DNA of 64,000 nt from NCBI GenBank assembly GCA_963790245.1, contig CAWBNP010000002.1, positions 2,170,001 through 2,234,000 on the forward strand. Direction: 5' to 3'. Each line of letters begins with the position of its first letter. Within the stretch, counting starts at the first letter, position 1. Position numbers and translations under genes: made by a program. This stretch comes from JACCVG01 sp963790245 (GTDB lineage: Bacteria; Actinomycetota; Thermoleophilia; Solirubrobacterales; Thermoleophilaceae). The notes under the pieces were generated by a model, which was given only the letters and a program-made list of their open reading frames with translations, searched no databases and was not told the DNA's origin. This document shows, in pieces, positions 1 to 8,504 of the stretch.

Positions 1-105
1 AACCGGGGCGGAGAACATCGCGAGAAGCGCCAGGCCGAGCGCGCGGAGGACCCCGGCGGGTCCAGGGCCTGTCGGATAGCCGTGCTGCTTGTCTGCCTGT
101 GTCAT
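1..105 (-). CDS. 5' end of a gene truncated by the window edge
   Basis: An ATG at 105 opens a frame that runs off the left edge, giving 35 residues. A short polar start (MTQADKQHGYPTG) is followed by a hydrophobic run (VLRALGLALLAMFSAPV), which looks like a signal anchor or first membrane helix. Nothing identifies a family. The call rests only on the open frame and the N-terminal pattern, and no convincing ribosome binding site was seen. Confidence 0.4.
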   Translation of the reverse strand, partial: MTQADKQHGYPTGPGPAGVLRALGLALLAMFSAPV

Positions 106-294
106 CGCCACGCTCCAGGTCGGGGTCGGTCGCTGTTTTCAGATTCGCGGAGCAGGGGCTGACGTTGTGTCGCGTTGGACACACAGCGCCTCAGCATTTA
201 TCGACACGAGGCTTCGGGCCCACGTTGGAATAGAACAGGTGCCACAGGGCATATGGGTGTCGAACACAATCGCTAGTCCCACCCAGTTCAACCG

Positions 295-777
295 ATGAGT
301 GAGTTCACGCCTGACCAGCACTACCGCGTGATCGATGGTCGCCGCTGGCGGGCTACGGACCCCATGCTGACTGAGGAGCAGCGCCAGGGTCTCGTCGATG
401 AACTGATGGCTGCGCGGCGAGCTATCGGCGCCGCGCGGCGGAGCGGCGACGAGGACGCCGAGCGGGCTGGCCGCACTCGTGTGCACGCGGCCAAGACCGC
501 GCTCGGCGAGCGTGGGCCCAAATGGTGGGAGCGGATCGAAGCCGAGATTCTCCGGCTTCTGAGCGAGCGCGGGGAGGGCAAGACGATCTGCCCTTCGGAA
601 GTCGCTCGATCGCTCGCATCAGAGGGCGACTTTCGTCGCCTCATGCCGCACGTCCGTGAGTCGGCCGGCTCATTGGCGGAACGGGGAGCCATCGCCGTGA
701 CGCAGAAGGGCCGAGCCGTCGATGCGCGGAGCGCTCGCGGCCCAATCAGGCTGGGCCGGCCAAGTCGCCCGAGCTAA
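295..777 (+). CDS. DUF3253-containing protein
   Basis: 160 residues from an ATG. The C-terminal half (about 85-155) reads ERIEAEILRLLSERGEGK, then TICPSEVARSLASEG, FRRLMPHVRESAGSLAERG and AVTQKGRAVDARSARGPIRL. This is the pattern of the DUF3253 winged-helix-like domain common in actinobacteria and proteobacteria. The N-terminal half is charged, with an Arg/Ala-rich helix (about 38-70) of no recognised family. The biochemical function of DUF3253 is unknown. The stop overlaps by 4 bp the 3' end of the convergent HAD gene. Family call confident, role unknown. Confidence 0.75.
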   Translation: MSEFTPDQHYRVIDGRRWRATDPMLTEEQRQGLVDELMAARRAIGAARRSGDEDAERAGRTRVHAAKTALGERGPKWWERIEAEILRLLSERGEGKTICPSEVARSLASEGDFRRLMPHVRESAGSLAERGAIAVTQKGRAVDARSARGPIRLGRPSRPS

Positions 778-1418
778 CGACGAAGGACGCCTGTCGCACC
801 GAGGTCTGCCGGTCCCTCGAGGACGGCGGTGGCGCCGGCGCTCAACAGCTCGGCCTCGCCGAAGCCACCACAGAGCAGCCCGATGACCTCGACCCCGGCG
901 CGCTGAGCGGCCTTGCAGTCCCAGGTCGAATCCCCGACCATCACCGCCTCAGCTGGATCAGCGCCGGCGCATTCAAGCGCCGCGAGGATCAGGTTCGGAG
1001 CGGGCTTCGTGCGCTCGACGTCAGTCGCGGTCGTCCAGCCGTCGGCGAGCTCACGTGCCTCGAGCAGGTCGACGTAATGCTCGACCTCGGGCTCCTTCGC
1101 CGAGGAGGCGAGAACGACGGTCCGCCCGTTCTCCTTGAGCTTGGCGATCAGATCGATCGCCCCCGGCAGCGGCTGCACCTCGTCGATCAGCTCGCCATAG
1201 AGCTCGCTCTCGGCGGAGCGAATCGAGTCGCCGTGGCGAGCCTCCACCTCGTCATCGCAGAGCGCCGCTACCAGCTGGTCGCCGCCCATGCCGATGTGGC
1301 GGTGCACCCGCCACAGCTCAACGCCGATCTCGTGGGCGCCGAACGCGCGCGCCCAGGCGATCGCGTGCTGATAGTTGCTGTCGACGAGGGTTCCATCGAT
1401 ATCGAGGATGACCGTCAT
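774..1418 (-). CDS. HAD-superfamily phosphatase (phosphoglycolate phosphatase-like)
   Basis: Motif I is DIDGTLVDSNY directly after the ATG, with nucleophile and acid/base Asp. Motif II is VVLASSAKEPEV. The Lys motif lies in TKPAPNLILAALE, and motif IV is AVMVGDSTWDCKAA. An alpha-helical cap (about residues 16-85) places it in the C1-cap, PGP-like group. A TTG at 1445 could add nine residues, but the ATG at 1418 puts the Rossmann strand at the usual distance from the N terminus. It probably dephosphorylates a small phosphorylated metabolite in the cytoplasm; the substrate cannot be read from sequence. Confidence 0.85.
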   Translation of the reverse strand: MTVILDIDGTLVDSNYQHAIAWARAFGAHEIGVELWRVHRHIGMGGDQLVAALCDDEVEARHGDSIRSAESELYGELIDEVQPLPGAIDLIAKLKENGRTVVLASSAKEPEVEHYVDLLEARELADGWTTATDVERTKPAPNLILAALECAGADPAEAVMVGDSTWDCKAAQRAGVEVIGLLCGGFGEAELLSAGATAVLEGPADLGATGVLRR

Positions 1419-1569
1419 CTGAGCGTCTTGGACACTGCGGCTCAAGCCGCGCGCTCGGCAGGCTCGCCGTCAGCTGGTGGGGGCTCGCCTGGTTGCCCGG
1501 GCGGGCGCTCCCCTCCGACGGTCTGATCGCTTCGCGCTTGTCGGCATCGCCGATCGGCCGCGCCCATCG

Positions 1570-2280
1570 TCACGCCCGCTTCCGGGTGGAGGAGGCGCCG
1601 GTCGCCTTGCGCTTCCCGGAGGCCCTGGTCGGCTTGCGCTTCCCGGCGGCGCTGGTCGCCTGCGATCGACCGGCGCTCTTGCGCGTGCTGGACGAAGATC
1701 GCCTCTTCGAGGCGCTGCGCGCGCGGGGGCGCTGGTCGGCAGGAACCGACGCCTTGACGAGCGCTTTGGTCAGGCGCTCGAGTTCCGGGGCGAGGTACTT
1801 CGCCATCCGCTCCTCTTCGCGCCGGATCGAGCGAGCCAGGGCGGCCGTCTCGCGATCTCCGACCTCGGTCGCGAAGACCTCGATCCTGGTGTACATCGCG
1901 ATCTCGACGTGCTCCTCGCGCAGCTCTTCCTGTGCATTGCGGAGATGCGTTTCGGCTTGCTCGCTCAGCAGGGCGCGAGCCGCTCCGAGCTGTCCCTTGA
2001 CGGCCGCGACCGCCTTGCCGGCGATCTCACCCACGACTTCCGGTGCGCCGGGCAGATCCGGGCCGCTGGTCGGCGAGCCACCCAGCTTCTTGATCCTCGA
2101 GGCGACCTGGCGCTTGTGAGCCTTGGTCTCCTTGAGATGCTGCTGGAGCCGCTTTTTGTAGGCCGGCTTGTCGGTCATCCCGATGTGGGCCTGGAGATTG
2201 ACCTCGAGTTCGGCCTCCTTGGCGTAGGCCTCGTTGAGCCACTGGACCAACTTCGCGTCACGTTCATTGAGTTCGGGCAC
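1570..2280 (-). CDS. DUF892 (YciF-like) ferritin-fold protein with basic tail
   Basis: About 236 residues. The first ~170 form the four-helix DUF892/YciF pattern: KLVQWLNEAYAKEAELE, HLKETKAHKRQVASRIKKLG, then REEHVEIAMYTRIEVFATEVGD and SIRREEERMAKYL, with the Glu/His residues expected of a diiron-type bundle. The last ~60 residues are a disordered Arg/Lys/Ser/Ala tail (RSASKRRSSSSTRKSAGRS and similar) resembling actinobacterial histone-H1-like tails. That tail suggests DNA or RNA binding, so a Dps-like protective role is possible. This is inference; the core family assignment is firm. Confidence 0.8.
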   Translation of the reverse strand: MPELNERDAKLVQWLNEAYAKEAELEVNLQAHIGMTDKPAYKKRLQQHLKETKAHKRQVASRIKKLGGSPTSGPDLPGAPEVVGEIAGKAVAAVKGQLGAARALLSEQAETHLRNAQEELREEHVEIAMYTRIEVFATEVGDRETAALARSIRREEERMAKYLAPELERLTKALVKASVPADQRPRARSASKRRSSSSTRKSAGRSQATSAAGKRKPTRASGKRKATGASSTRKRA

Positions 2281-2411
2281 GCTGTCTCCTCTTCTTTTGG
2301 AGTTGTCGCTGCGATGGTCCTACCCGTTCGCGGGCAGCCCGACGCAAACGGCTGCGGTTGCGCTCCTGGTAACGCGGGTAGTGAGCCCTCACCCGATCGA
2401 GGAGTCCGAAG

Positions 2412-2579
2412 TTGAAACCCCAGGACGAGACCGGCGTATCCGGCAAGCCCCCAGATGACGGCGAAGGCGATTCCGGTCAGCAGCGCGAGGAGACCTCGGG
2501 GGAGGAACAGTCCGATGCGGGGAGCGCCGAGCAGGCTGACGCCGCCGTCGAGGAAGAGGCGATTCCGAGCGAGGGTTAG
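2412..2579 (+). CDS. small acidic hydrophilic protein
   Basis: A 55-codon frame starts at TTG with a plausible Shine-Dalgarno (GAGGAG, about 8 nt upstream) and encodes a strongly acidic, Gly/Glu/Asp-rich peptide (KPQDETGVSGKPPDDGEGDS ... VEEEAIPSEG). It has no hydrophobic segment and no family match. It lies between DUF892 on the opposite strand and a Lys/Ala-rich small gene. Its composition and strict open frame support coding, but it could be spurious. Confidence 0.4.
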   Translation: MKPQDETGVSGKPPDDGEGDSGQQREETSGEEQSDAGSAEQADAAVEEEAIPSEG

Positions 2580-2664
2580 GGGATCACGTCATCTGCCGCG
2601 GCCGTTGGCAGATTGAGGCGCTCACCGGTGGGTACTGACAGGGGACCCCGACCGAAGGAATCAA

Positions 2665-2937
2665 ATGGCCGAACGAACAAAGGCAGACCGCCAGGCGGCC
2701 GCCCAGAAGGCCGCCGCGACGCGCAAGCGCAACAAAATCCGTGAGAAGTCCAGCGAGCGCGGCACCAAGGCGGCCGCGAGCCGGCAGGCAAGTGACGCCT
2801 CCGACAGCCTCTCGCAGGCAAAGCGCAAGGCTTCCTCGGCGGCATCGGGTCTCGGCTCGGCGGCGAAGTCGTTGGGCGATGCGGCGGTGGCCGCCGGAAA
2901 GTCGGCGGCGACACGGGCAGGCGTCAGGCGCAGCTGA
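2665..2937 (+). CDS. small Ala/Lys/Ser-rich basic protein
   Basis: 90 residues from an ATG with an upstream GAAGGA. The sequence is a helical, low-complexity repeat of Ala, Lys, Arg and Ser (RQAAAQKAAATRKRNKIREK; SLSQAKRKASSAASGLGSAAK). It resembles small histone-like or stress-related proteins of actinobacteria but matches no defined family I can name. Together with the basic-tailed DUF892 protein nearby it may belong to a nucleoid or stress-protection group, which is inference. Confidence 0.55.
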   Translation: MAERTKADRQAAAQKAAATRKRNKIREKSSERGTKAAASRQASDASDSLSQAKRKASSAASGLGSAAKSLGDAAVAAGKSAATRAGVRRS

Positions 2938-2983
2938 GGACGTCGGCCCGATGGCGGGCGCGGCCCAACAGGAGTGAATCAGC

Positions 2984-4210
2984 GTGCAGCGCTTGGCCGG
3001 GGCGCTCCTGTTTACTGGCCCAATGAGGCTGCCACGTGTCCTCGTCGCCGGTTTGGCGCTCGCAGGTCTTACGGCGTTCGGCGCCGGGGCCTCGGCGGCC
3101 ATGCCATCGCCGGACGCTGACCGTTTCTACAAGCCGCCGCGCGATTCCCGGCTCGCGAAAGCTCGGCCGGGTGAGCTCCTTCGCTCCCGCGTCGTCGACC
3201 TCTCGAGATCCGCGATCTCGGTGGGGCACCGGGCCTGGCAACTCCAGTACCGGACGGCCGACACGAAGGGTCGGCCCGAGGCAGCGGTGGCGACGCTGGT
3301 TGTGCCGGACAAGCCGTTCAGGGGCCGACGCCCGCTGCTCTCATACCAGCCGGCCGAAGACTCGCTGACCCGCCGCTGTTCTTCCTCCTATGAGTTGCGA
3401 ACCGGATCGGGCGGCGAGCCCAGCACTTTCAGCCTGGCGCTCGAGCGCGGCTGGGCTGTCGTAATCCCCGACTATGAGGGGCCCGAGTCACAGTGGATCG
3501 CGGGAGTGCAGGCCGGGCACGCGGTCCTCGACGCCGTCCGGGCCGTTGAGCGCTTCGGACCCGGCGGCATCCGCGGCCGGCGGACTCCCGTCGGCCTGTG
3601 GGGCTACTCGGGCGGAGGTCACGCGACCGCGTGGGCCTCGGAGCTCCACCCTTCCTACGCGCCGGAGATCAGGCTCCGGGGTGTCGCCCACGGTGGCGCG
3701 TCGGCGGACGTCGTGAGGACCGCCCGCAACGTCGACGGAGGACCCGGATCCGGGCTCGTGCTCGCCGCGGCCGTCGGGATCAGCCGCGCGTATCCGGAGA
3801 TGCGCATCAACAGCCTCCTCAACGACGCCGGTCGCACGATGATGAAACGGATCGGAGACATGTGCCTCGAGGAGTTCGTCCTCGCCTATCCACTGCGCCG
3901 GCTGAGCGAGTTCACGGTGGTCCCAGACCCGCTCGTCGTCCCGCGCGTCCGGCGCGTGCTGGATGCGGTCAGCCTCGGGCAGCGCGCTCCGAGCGCTCCG
4001 CTATACGTCTACCACTCGATCATCGACGAGCTGAACCCGATTGCAGCTTCGGATGCGATGGTCGCGCGCTACTGCCGACTCGGCGCGCGCGTCGCTTACG
4101 AGCGCAGCCTGCTCGGCGAGCACATCGTCCTCCAGGAAACCGGTGCGCCCGCGGTCGTGCGCTACCTGAAGGATCGGTTCACCGGAGTGGCGGCGCCGAA
4201 TATCTGCTGA
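2984..4210 (+). CDS. secreted lipase, Candida LIP-type alpha/beta hydrolase
   Basis: The mature protein has the secretory-lipase layout. The nucleophile elbow is GLWGYSGGGHATAW (Ser near residue 207), preceded by GWAVVIPDYEGPES and followed by PLYVYHSIIDELNPI, which supplies the catalytic Asp/Glu region, and SLLGEHIVLQE, which supplies the His. The N terminus has a signal peptide best read from the second Met (3023, MRLPRVLVAGLALAGL ... GASAAM). The GTG at 2984 has an AGGAG 10 nt upstream, so the start is uncertain between the two. It likely hydrolyses exogenous lipids or esters outside the membrane. The gene is intact. Confidence 0.8.
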   Translation: MQRLAGALLFTGPMRLPRVLVAGLALAGLTAFGAGASAAMPSPDADRFYKPPRDSRLAKARPGELLRSRVVDLSRSAISVGHRAWQLQYRTADTKGRPEAAVATLVVPDKPFRGRRPLLSYQPAEDSLTRRCSSSYELRTGSGGEPSTFSLALERGWAVVIPDYEGPESQWIAGVQAGHAVLDAVRAVERFGPGGIRGRRTPVGLWGYSGGGHATAWASELHPSYAPEIRLRGVAHGGASADVVRTARNVDGGPGSGLVLAAAVGISRAYPEMRINSLLNDAGRTMMKRIGDMCLEEFVLAYPLRRLSEFTVVPDPLVVPRVRRVLDAVSLGQRAPSAPLYVYHSIIDELNPIAASDAMVARYCRLGARVAYERSLLGEHIVLQETGAPAVVRYLKDRFTGVAAPNIC

Positions 4211-4222
4211 GGAGGCCGCTCG

Positions 4223-5611
4223 TCAGCTGCAGGCAGCTGCGGCGGTCAAGCGTCGCGTCTTGCCGTTTAGCAGTTCTGCCTTGGCGTTCACGCGGACGCG
4301 CTCGCCCGATCCGCGCGCGAGACGGTCGAGTCCGACCCGGTAAGGCGACCGTCGATCAAATCGCACGCGATCTCCGTCGGTCTTGAAGCGGACGCTGCGA
4401 AACCGCCCGAGGTCCCGAGCCAGGCGCGCAGTCGGGCGTCCGCGTGCACCGCATTCCACCTTCAGGCGCGGTCGGCGAGCCGGCAGTCCGAAGCTCAGCT
4501 CGGCCGGATCGACGTAGTCGGCGGGATCGAAGATGAAGTGCACGTCGGGTGTGTGCCGGTCGGGCACGCGCTCGAGTTCCTCCATGAACGGGGCCTCGTA
4601 GGCCGCGCCGCGTGTCGTGATCCCGATCGCCCAGTCGTCGTGGTGGGCCGGGACGAACGTGCGCGCACTGAGCGCCTCGATGTACTGCCGCGGATCGCGC
4701 AGGCCGTTGGTGAACTGGTTGAAGCCCTGGATCGCGCCTACGTGGAGATCGACCGGGCGCAGCGCCCGCAGGGCCGCCAACCCGCCGGGGGCTTGGTCCG
4801 ACAGTGGCCCGGCCGAGTCGTTCCAGACGAATGAGAAGTTGCCGACCGCGAACCGGTAGAGGACACTCCCACCTTCGGCGTCGGGTAGGCCGCCGAGAAC
4901 CTGCAGCAGGTCCTCGGGCGTCGGCGGGTTGGCCAGCGCGGTTGTCGAGGGCAGCGGGGTGACGGGCACGTGGTAGCCGTCTGATCCATCCGGGGCCGTG
5001 ACGGCCGAGTGAAGGTTCTTGACGGCCCTGATGTCAACCCGCCGCAGGACGTCCGGCCGCTTGGTGGTCCCGGGCGCGACGCCCGCCGGGACGGCGGCGA
5101 GGCAGCGGGTGCGGTCGCCGCCGGGTCGGTCGCGGAACTCGGAGCAATGCTCGGCGGTCCCGATCAGCGGCGCTCCGGTCGCGAGTGCGATCGGCACCGC
5201 GTCGGCGGCATGGTCGAAGTGAGCGTGGCCGATGAAGATCGCCTCGGGGCGGAGCTTTGCCAACTCGGCCGGGGAGGTCGGGACGTAGCCGGAATGCGCC
5301 CCGCGCGGAACCCATGCGTCGAGCAGCACGACGTGCCCGCGGATAGCCATCGCGAAGTTGGTAACGCCGGACCACGCAAGGATCAGGCGGTCGCCGCGGA
5401 CCGCGCCCGTTCTGGGATGGACGTTCTGCTCGCCGAAGAACCGCTGGCGCGTGGCGATCATCTCGTCGGCGGATATCGACGAGCTGATCGGCTGACCGCC
5501 CGCGGCGGTGTCCGATGTGTGGGCGAGGGCAGCCGCAGGCAGCGCAGTCGCTACGCCGAGCAGGCAGAGGGCGAGTGCGGTTCGAACTCGGCCCGGTGCA
5601 CGCGAACTCAT
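4223..5611 (-). CDS. secreted metallo-beta-lactamase-fold hydrolase
   Basis: 462 residues with a signal peptide (RTALALCLLGVATALPAAALA). The zinc motif HAHFDHAAD (HxHxDH) lies near residues 133-141, and downstream metal-binding positions are plausible at TAEHCSEF and VPAHHDDWA. The N-terminal WSGVTNFAMAIRGHVVLLDAW is the typical first sandwich of the MBL fold. The C-terminal ~110 residues, after the MBL core, form a basic domain rich in beta strands with no clear family. Lactonase, phosphodiesterase or other activity cannot be distinguished. It converges on the lipase gene with a 12-bp gap. Confidence 0.75.
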   Translation of the reverse strand: MSSRAPGRVRTALALCLLGVATALPAAALAHTSDTAAGGQPISSSISADEMIATRQRFFGEQNVHPRTGAVRGDRLILAWSGVTNFAMAIRGHVVLLDAWVPRGAHSGYVPTSPAELAKLRPEAIFIGHAHFDHAADAVPIALATGAPLIGTAEHCSEFRDRPGGDRTRCLAAVPAGVAPGTTKRPDVLRRVDIRAVKNLHSAVTAPDGSDGYHVPVTPLPSTTALANPPTPEDLLQVLGGLPDAEGGSVLYRFAVGNFSFVWNDSAGPLSDQAPGGLAALRALRPVDLHVGAIQGFNQFTNGLRDPRQYIEALSARTFVPAHHDDWAIGITTRGAAYEAPFMEELERVPDRHTPDVHFIFDPADYVDPAELSFGLPARRPRLKVECGARGRPTARLARDLGRFRSVRFKTDGDRVRFDRRSPYRVGLDRLARGSGERVRVNAKAELLNGKTRRLTAAAACS

Positions 5612-5718
5612 CGCGCGAAGTCTAGGACGGCCCCGTCACTCGTTGCATAAGCGCGCCCACGCGTCGCTGATCTGTCTCGACGATCTCCTCGACAAGCGAA
5701 TCGGACGAGGAGGTCGGG

Positions 5719-5949
5719 ATGTTGGGAATGTTCGAGTGGGTGGCGATCCGGGTTCGTGCCGCGGGTCGGAGAATGGGGGAGCAGGTCGGTCAGGGAACGG
5801 TCGAGTATGTCGCGCTCATCCTTTTGGTTGCGCTCGTGATGGCCGGTGTTGTCGCCGCGATGGGCGGGTTCGAGACCGACGAGGGCCAGGCCCTCGGCGA
5901 CGCGATCCTGGGCAAGATCAAGCAGGCCGTGACGCGAGTGAAGTTCTAG
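5719..5949 (+). CDS. Flp/type IVb pilin-like protein
   Basis: 76 residues, ATG preceded by GAGGAGG. The class-III signal is G/QGTVEYVALILLVALVMAGV: after the Gly cleavage site come Glu at +5 and Tyr at +6, followed by a hydrophobic helix, the hallmark of Flp pilins processed by a TadV-type prepilin peptidase. Its leader of about 24 residues and mature length of about 50 residues are typical. No tad/cpa assembly genes occur in the window, so it is a stand-alone pilin here. Confidence 0.8.
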   Translation: MLGMFEWVAIRVRAAGRRMGEQVGQGTVEYVALILLVALVMAGVVAAMGGFETDEGQALGDAILGKIKQAVTRVKF

Positions 5950-6075
5950 CCAACGATTGCGGCGAGGTGAGATAGCCGGTCGCTGGAGTCCGGCAGCTCG
6001 CCTCGTTGCAACGCCATCAGGGCGGTGCTGCCGTCGACATGACTGACCCGGCCCCGACCGGGGTAGGAGGGTCTC

Positions 6076-6576
6076 GTGCTTCGTTCCGCCGCCAGAGGAC
6101 TTCTCCGACCGGTCGAGGTCGTGCTGACCGCTCCGCTGAAGCTGACGCGCGCAGCGGTTCGGACGGTCCTGTCGTACGAGAAAGCCCGGCACGAGCATCC
6201 CGAGCGGGGCCCGGTCACAAGGGTTCGGACCGTCCCGAAGGCCGAGGCTCCGACGGCGCCGCCTGCGAGCGTCGCGAGGGCCGAGGCGCCCTCACCGCCC
6301 GCGGTCCCTGCACCGCACATCGAGACCAACGACACACTGGTGGCCAGCTCTTCAGACGCGGGAGCAGAGGATGGGGCCGGAGCGCAGGTCGGCATCGGCG
6401 AGCCGTGGGTCGGCTACCGGCGCATGCACGCGCCGGAGATCGTCGATCGCATCGCTCTGGCCGATACCGCCGAGCTCGCTCTCGTCCAGCTGTTCGAGGT
6501 TGCCAACCGCAACCGGGTGACGGTGATTCGGGCGGTCGAAGACCGGCTCAAAGAGACCGATCGGTCAGCCGCCTAA
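6076..6576 (+). CDS. hypothetical protein with conserved C-terminal helical domain
   Basis: 166 residues from a GTG with a strong AGGAGG about 7 nt upstream. The N-terminal ~45 residues are amphipathic and basic, residues ~50-105 are Pro/Ala-rich and probably disordered. The C-terminal ~60 (GYRRMHAPEIVDRIALADTA, ELALVQLFEVANRNRVTVIR) resembles short helical modules found at the end of several actinobacterial proteins of unknown role. It sits between the Flp pilin and the SCP2-hydrolase. No function can be assigned. Confidence 0.6.
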   Translation: MLRSAARGLLRPVEVVLTAPLKLTRAAVRTVLSYEKARHEHPERGPVTRVRTVPKAEAPTAPPASVARAEAPSPPAVPAPHIETNDTLVASSSDAGAEDGAGAQVGIGEPWVGYRRMHAPEIVDRIALADTAELALVQLFEVANRNRVTVIRAVEDRLKETDRSAA

Positions 6577-6618
6577 GAAGCGGCTCCAAGCTGGCTGATC
6601 ACCCCAACCGCTGACAAG

Positions 6619-7782
6619 ATGCGTCGCCTTCGAGGCGGCAGTGAGGCGCTGGCAGGACTGATCGAGCGCTTTGATCGGGACGCCATCGATGTCCCCCGTG
6701 GCTCGGCACGTATCCGCCTGGCGATAACTGATGGTGAGGACATGGACGTTCTCATCGAGGGCGAGTCGGTCCGGCTGCGCCCGCCCGGTCGGAGCCCGGA
6801 CGCCGTGCTGAGCGCTGACGCTCGGACCTGGAACCAGATCGCCGCCGACGTGCGGGGCGGCATGAAGGCCTTTCGAGCGGGCCGGCTGAGCGTGCGCGGA
6901 AATCTGCACCTCGGGGTGGGGCTGCTCGCCGCCACCGCGGAGCCCACGCCCGGACGCCTTCGCTTTGACTTGGTCGCGACAGAGAGCGGGAGGCTCGCCA
7001 CCGCCAGCGCGGGCGAGGGCCCGCCGCTCGTGTGCCTCCACGGCCTCGGCGCCACGAAGGCGTCGTTTCTTCCCACGCTTGCCGCGCTGGCCGATACCCA
7101 TCGCGTGATCGCCGTCGATCTGCCTGGTTTCGGCGACTCCGGAAAGCCGCTGCGCGCTGCATACGACGCGCCGTTCTTCGCTCGCTCGGTCGTCGAGCTG
7201 CTCGATGCGCTCGAGCTCGACCGCGCCGACTTCGTCGGCAACAGCATGGGTGGCCGGGTCGCCATCGAGCTCGGCTTTGCCCACCCCGATCGCGTCGGGC
7301 GGCTCGTCATGCTGAGCCCCGCGCTCGCGTGGCTGCGTGATCGAAGCTGGGCCAGGCTGCTCGGCCTTCCACTCCCCAAGCTCGCCCTGCTGCAGCCAAA
7401 CGCCCCAGCGCTGACCGACGCGATCGTGCGCCGGCTCGTGCCCGGAGGCTCGACCGGCTGGTCGGCGGCAGGCGTGGATGAGTTCCTTCGCGCCTACAAG
7501 ACGCCCCGTGGCCGTCACGCCTTCTACGAATCGGCTCGGCGGATCTACCTCGATGAGCCGCACGGCGAGCACGGCTTCTGGAAGCGGCTCACGAGTCTCG
7601 AACCCGACGCGCTGTTCGTGTGGGGACGACAGGACACTCTGGTGCCGATCGCGTTTCGCGGCCACGTGGAGCACGCGCTGCCGAGCGCGTCTCACCTGGA
7701 GCTCGACTGCGGTCACGTACCCCAGCTCGAGGCTCCCGAGCAGACGCATCGCGCAATGCGTGAGTTTCTGCTGACGGCGTAA
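6619..7782 (+). CDS. SCP2-like lipid-binding domain fused to alpha/beta hydrolase
   Basis: 387 residues. The first ~110 look like an SCP2/sterol-carrier fold: IRLAITDGEDMDVLIEGE, then AVLSADARTWNQIAADVRGG, and the typical MKAFRAGRLSVRGNLHLGVGL. From ~130 on it is an alpha/beta hydrolase: oxyanion HGLG, nucleophile elbow VGNSMGGRVA, acid region FVWGRQDTLVPI and His in LDCGHVPQLEAPE. The fusion suggests that a hydrophobic substrate is presented to the esterase/lipase domain. Gene intact; neither substrate nor pathway is evident from neighbours. Confidence 0.8.
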   Translation: MRRLRGGSEALAGLIERFDRDAIDVPRGSARIRLAITDGEDMDVLIEGESVRLRPPGRSPDAVLSADARTWNQIAADVRGGMKAFRAGRLSVRGNLHLGVGLLAATAEPTPGRLRFDLVATESGRLATASAGEGPPLVCLHGLGATKASFLPTLAALADTHRVIAVDLPGFGDSGKPLRAAYDAPFFARSVVELLDALELDRADFVGNSMGGRVAIELGFAHPDRVGRLVMLSPALAWLRDRSWARLLGLPLPKLALLQPNAPALTDAIVRRLVPGGSTGWSAAGVDEFLRAYKTPRGRHAFYESARRIYLDEPHGEHGFWKRLTSLEPDALFVWGRQDTLVPIAFRGHVEHALPSASHLELDCGHVPQLEAPEQTHRAMREFLLTA

Positions 7783-7840
7783 GCGACGGCACTCAGGCGG
7801 CGCTCAGCTACGGGAGTCGCCGCTTCGAGAGGGTTAGAAC

Positions 7841-7875
7841 CACCCCAGCCGGGCATACCGCCTGGGGTGTTTCTC
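7841..7875 (+). terminator. rho-independent terminator
   Basis: CACCCCAG and CTGGGGTG form an 8-bp stem with a ~12-nt loop, followed by a T-rich stretch (TTTCTCTTCTTCTC). It sits about 60 bp after the SCP2-hydrolase stop. The rest of the gap up to 8030 shows no open frame I would support. Confidence 0.75.
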
Positions 7876-8030
7876 TTCTTCTCAAACCGACTCGGGTGCT
7901 TCGGCTCGATTCTGCTCTCACTCGCACTGACCGCTGGACTGTTGCTCGTGCTCGGCGTAATCGGTCGCTGAATCGTTGATGCCTATACGCCAGGCCGAGC
8001 GGCCGGAGAGGCCGGGGTAGTGTTGGCGGC

Positions 8031-8468
8031 ATGAACCCGATCGCGCGCGCCGTATTCCGAAAGGCGCTGGACGTGCACCAGTTCCTGTACGAGCACAGCG
8101 GAGGCCGGATCGGCCAGCAGCTCGCCGGGACCACCAACCTCCTCCTACGAACAACCGGCGCCAAGACCGGGCAGCCGCGGACGGCGGCGCTGACCTACTC
8201 GATGGATGGCGAGCGGTACATGGTCGTGGCGTCCAACGGCGGCGCGCCCAAGCCGCCGGCCTGGTTCGTCAACGTGCGCGCCAAGCCGGAGGTCGAGATC
8301 CAGCTGGGCACTCGATCGAGCGCGGCGCGCGCTGAGATCATCACGTCCGAGCACCCGGACTATCCACGCCTGTGGCGGCTCGTCAACGCCGGCAACGCCG
8401 GTCGCTACGACGAGTACCAGTCCGCGACGGAGCGCTCGATCCCGCTCGTCGCGCTGAGCGAGATCTGA
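8031..8468 (+). CDS. deazaflavin (F420)-dependent nitroreductase family protein
   Basis: 145 residues with the Ddn-like split-barrel pattern: LLLRTTGAKTGQPRTAALTY, then GERYMVVASNGGAPKPPAWF, then VNVRAKPEVEIQLG and the C-terminal YDEYQSATERSIPLVAL. These motifs match the actinobacterial family that binds F420H2 (or related flavins/heme). Physiological substrates are usually unknown; quinone or nitro-compound reduction is typical. It starts at an ATG after the terminator and is intact. Confidence 0.85.
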   Translation: MNPIARAVFRKALDVHQFLYEHSGGRIGQQLAGTTNLLLRTTGAKTGQPRTAALTYSMDGERYMVVASNGGAPKPPAWFVNVRAKPEVEIQLGTRSSAARAEIITSEHPDYPRLWRLVNAGNAGRYDEYQSATERSIPLVALSEI

Positions 8469-8504
8469 CGCCCGGGTTCCTCGTACTTCGGACGGCCCTC
8501 GATC

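Noticed and set aside
139..486. Minus-strand frame upstream of and inside the DUF3253 gene
   Set aside because: No Shine-Dalgarno or domain, and it overlaps a supported gene; composition is typical of a shadow.
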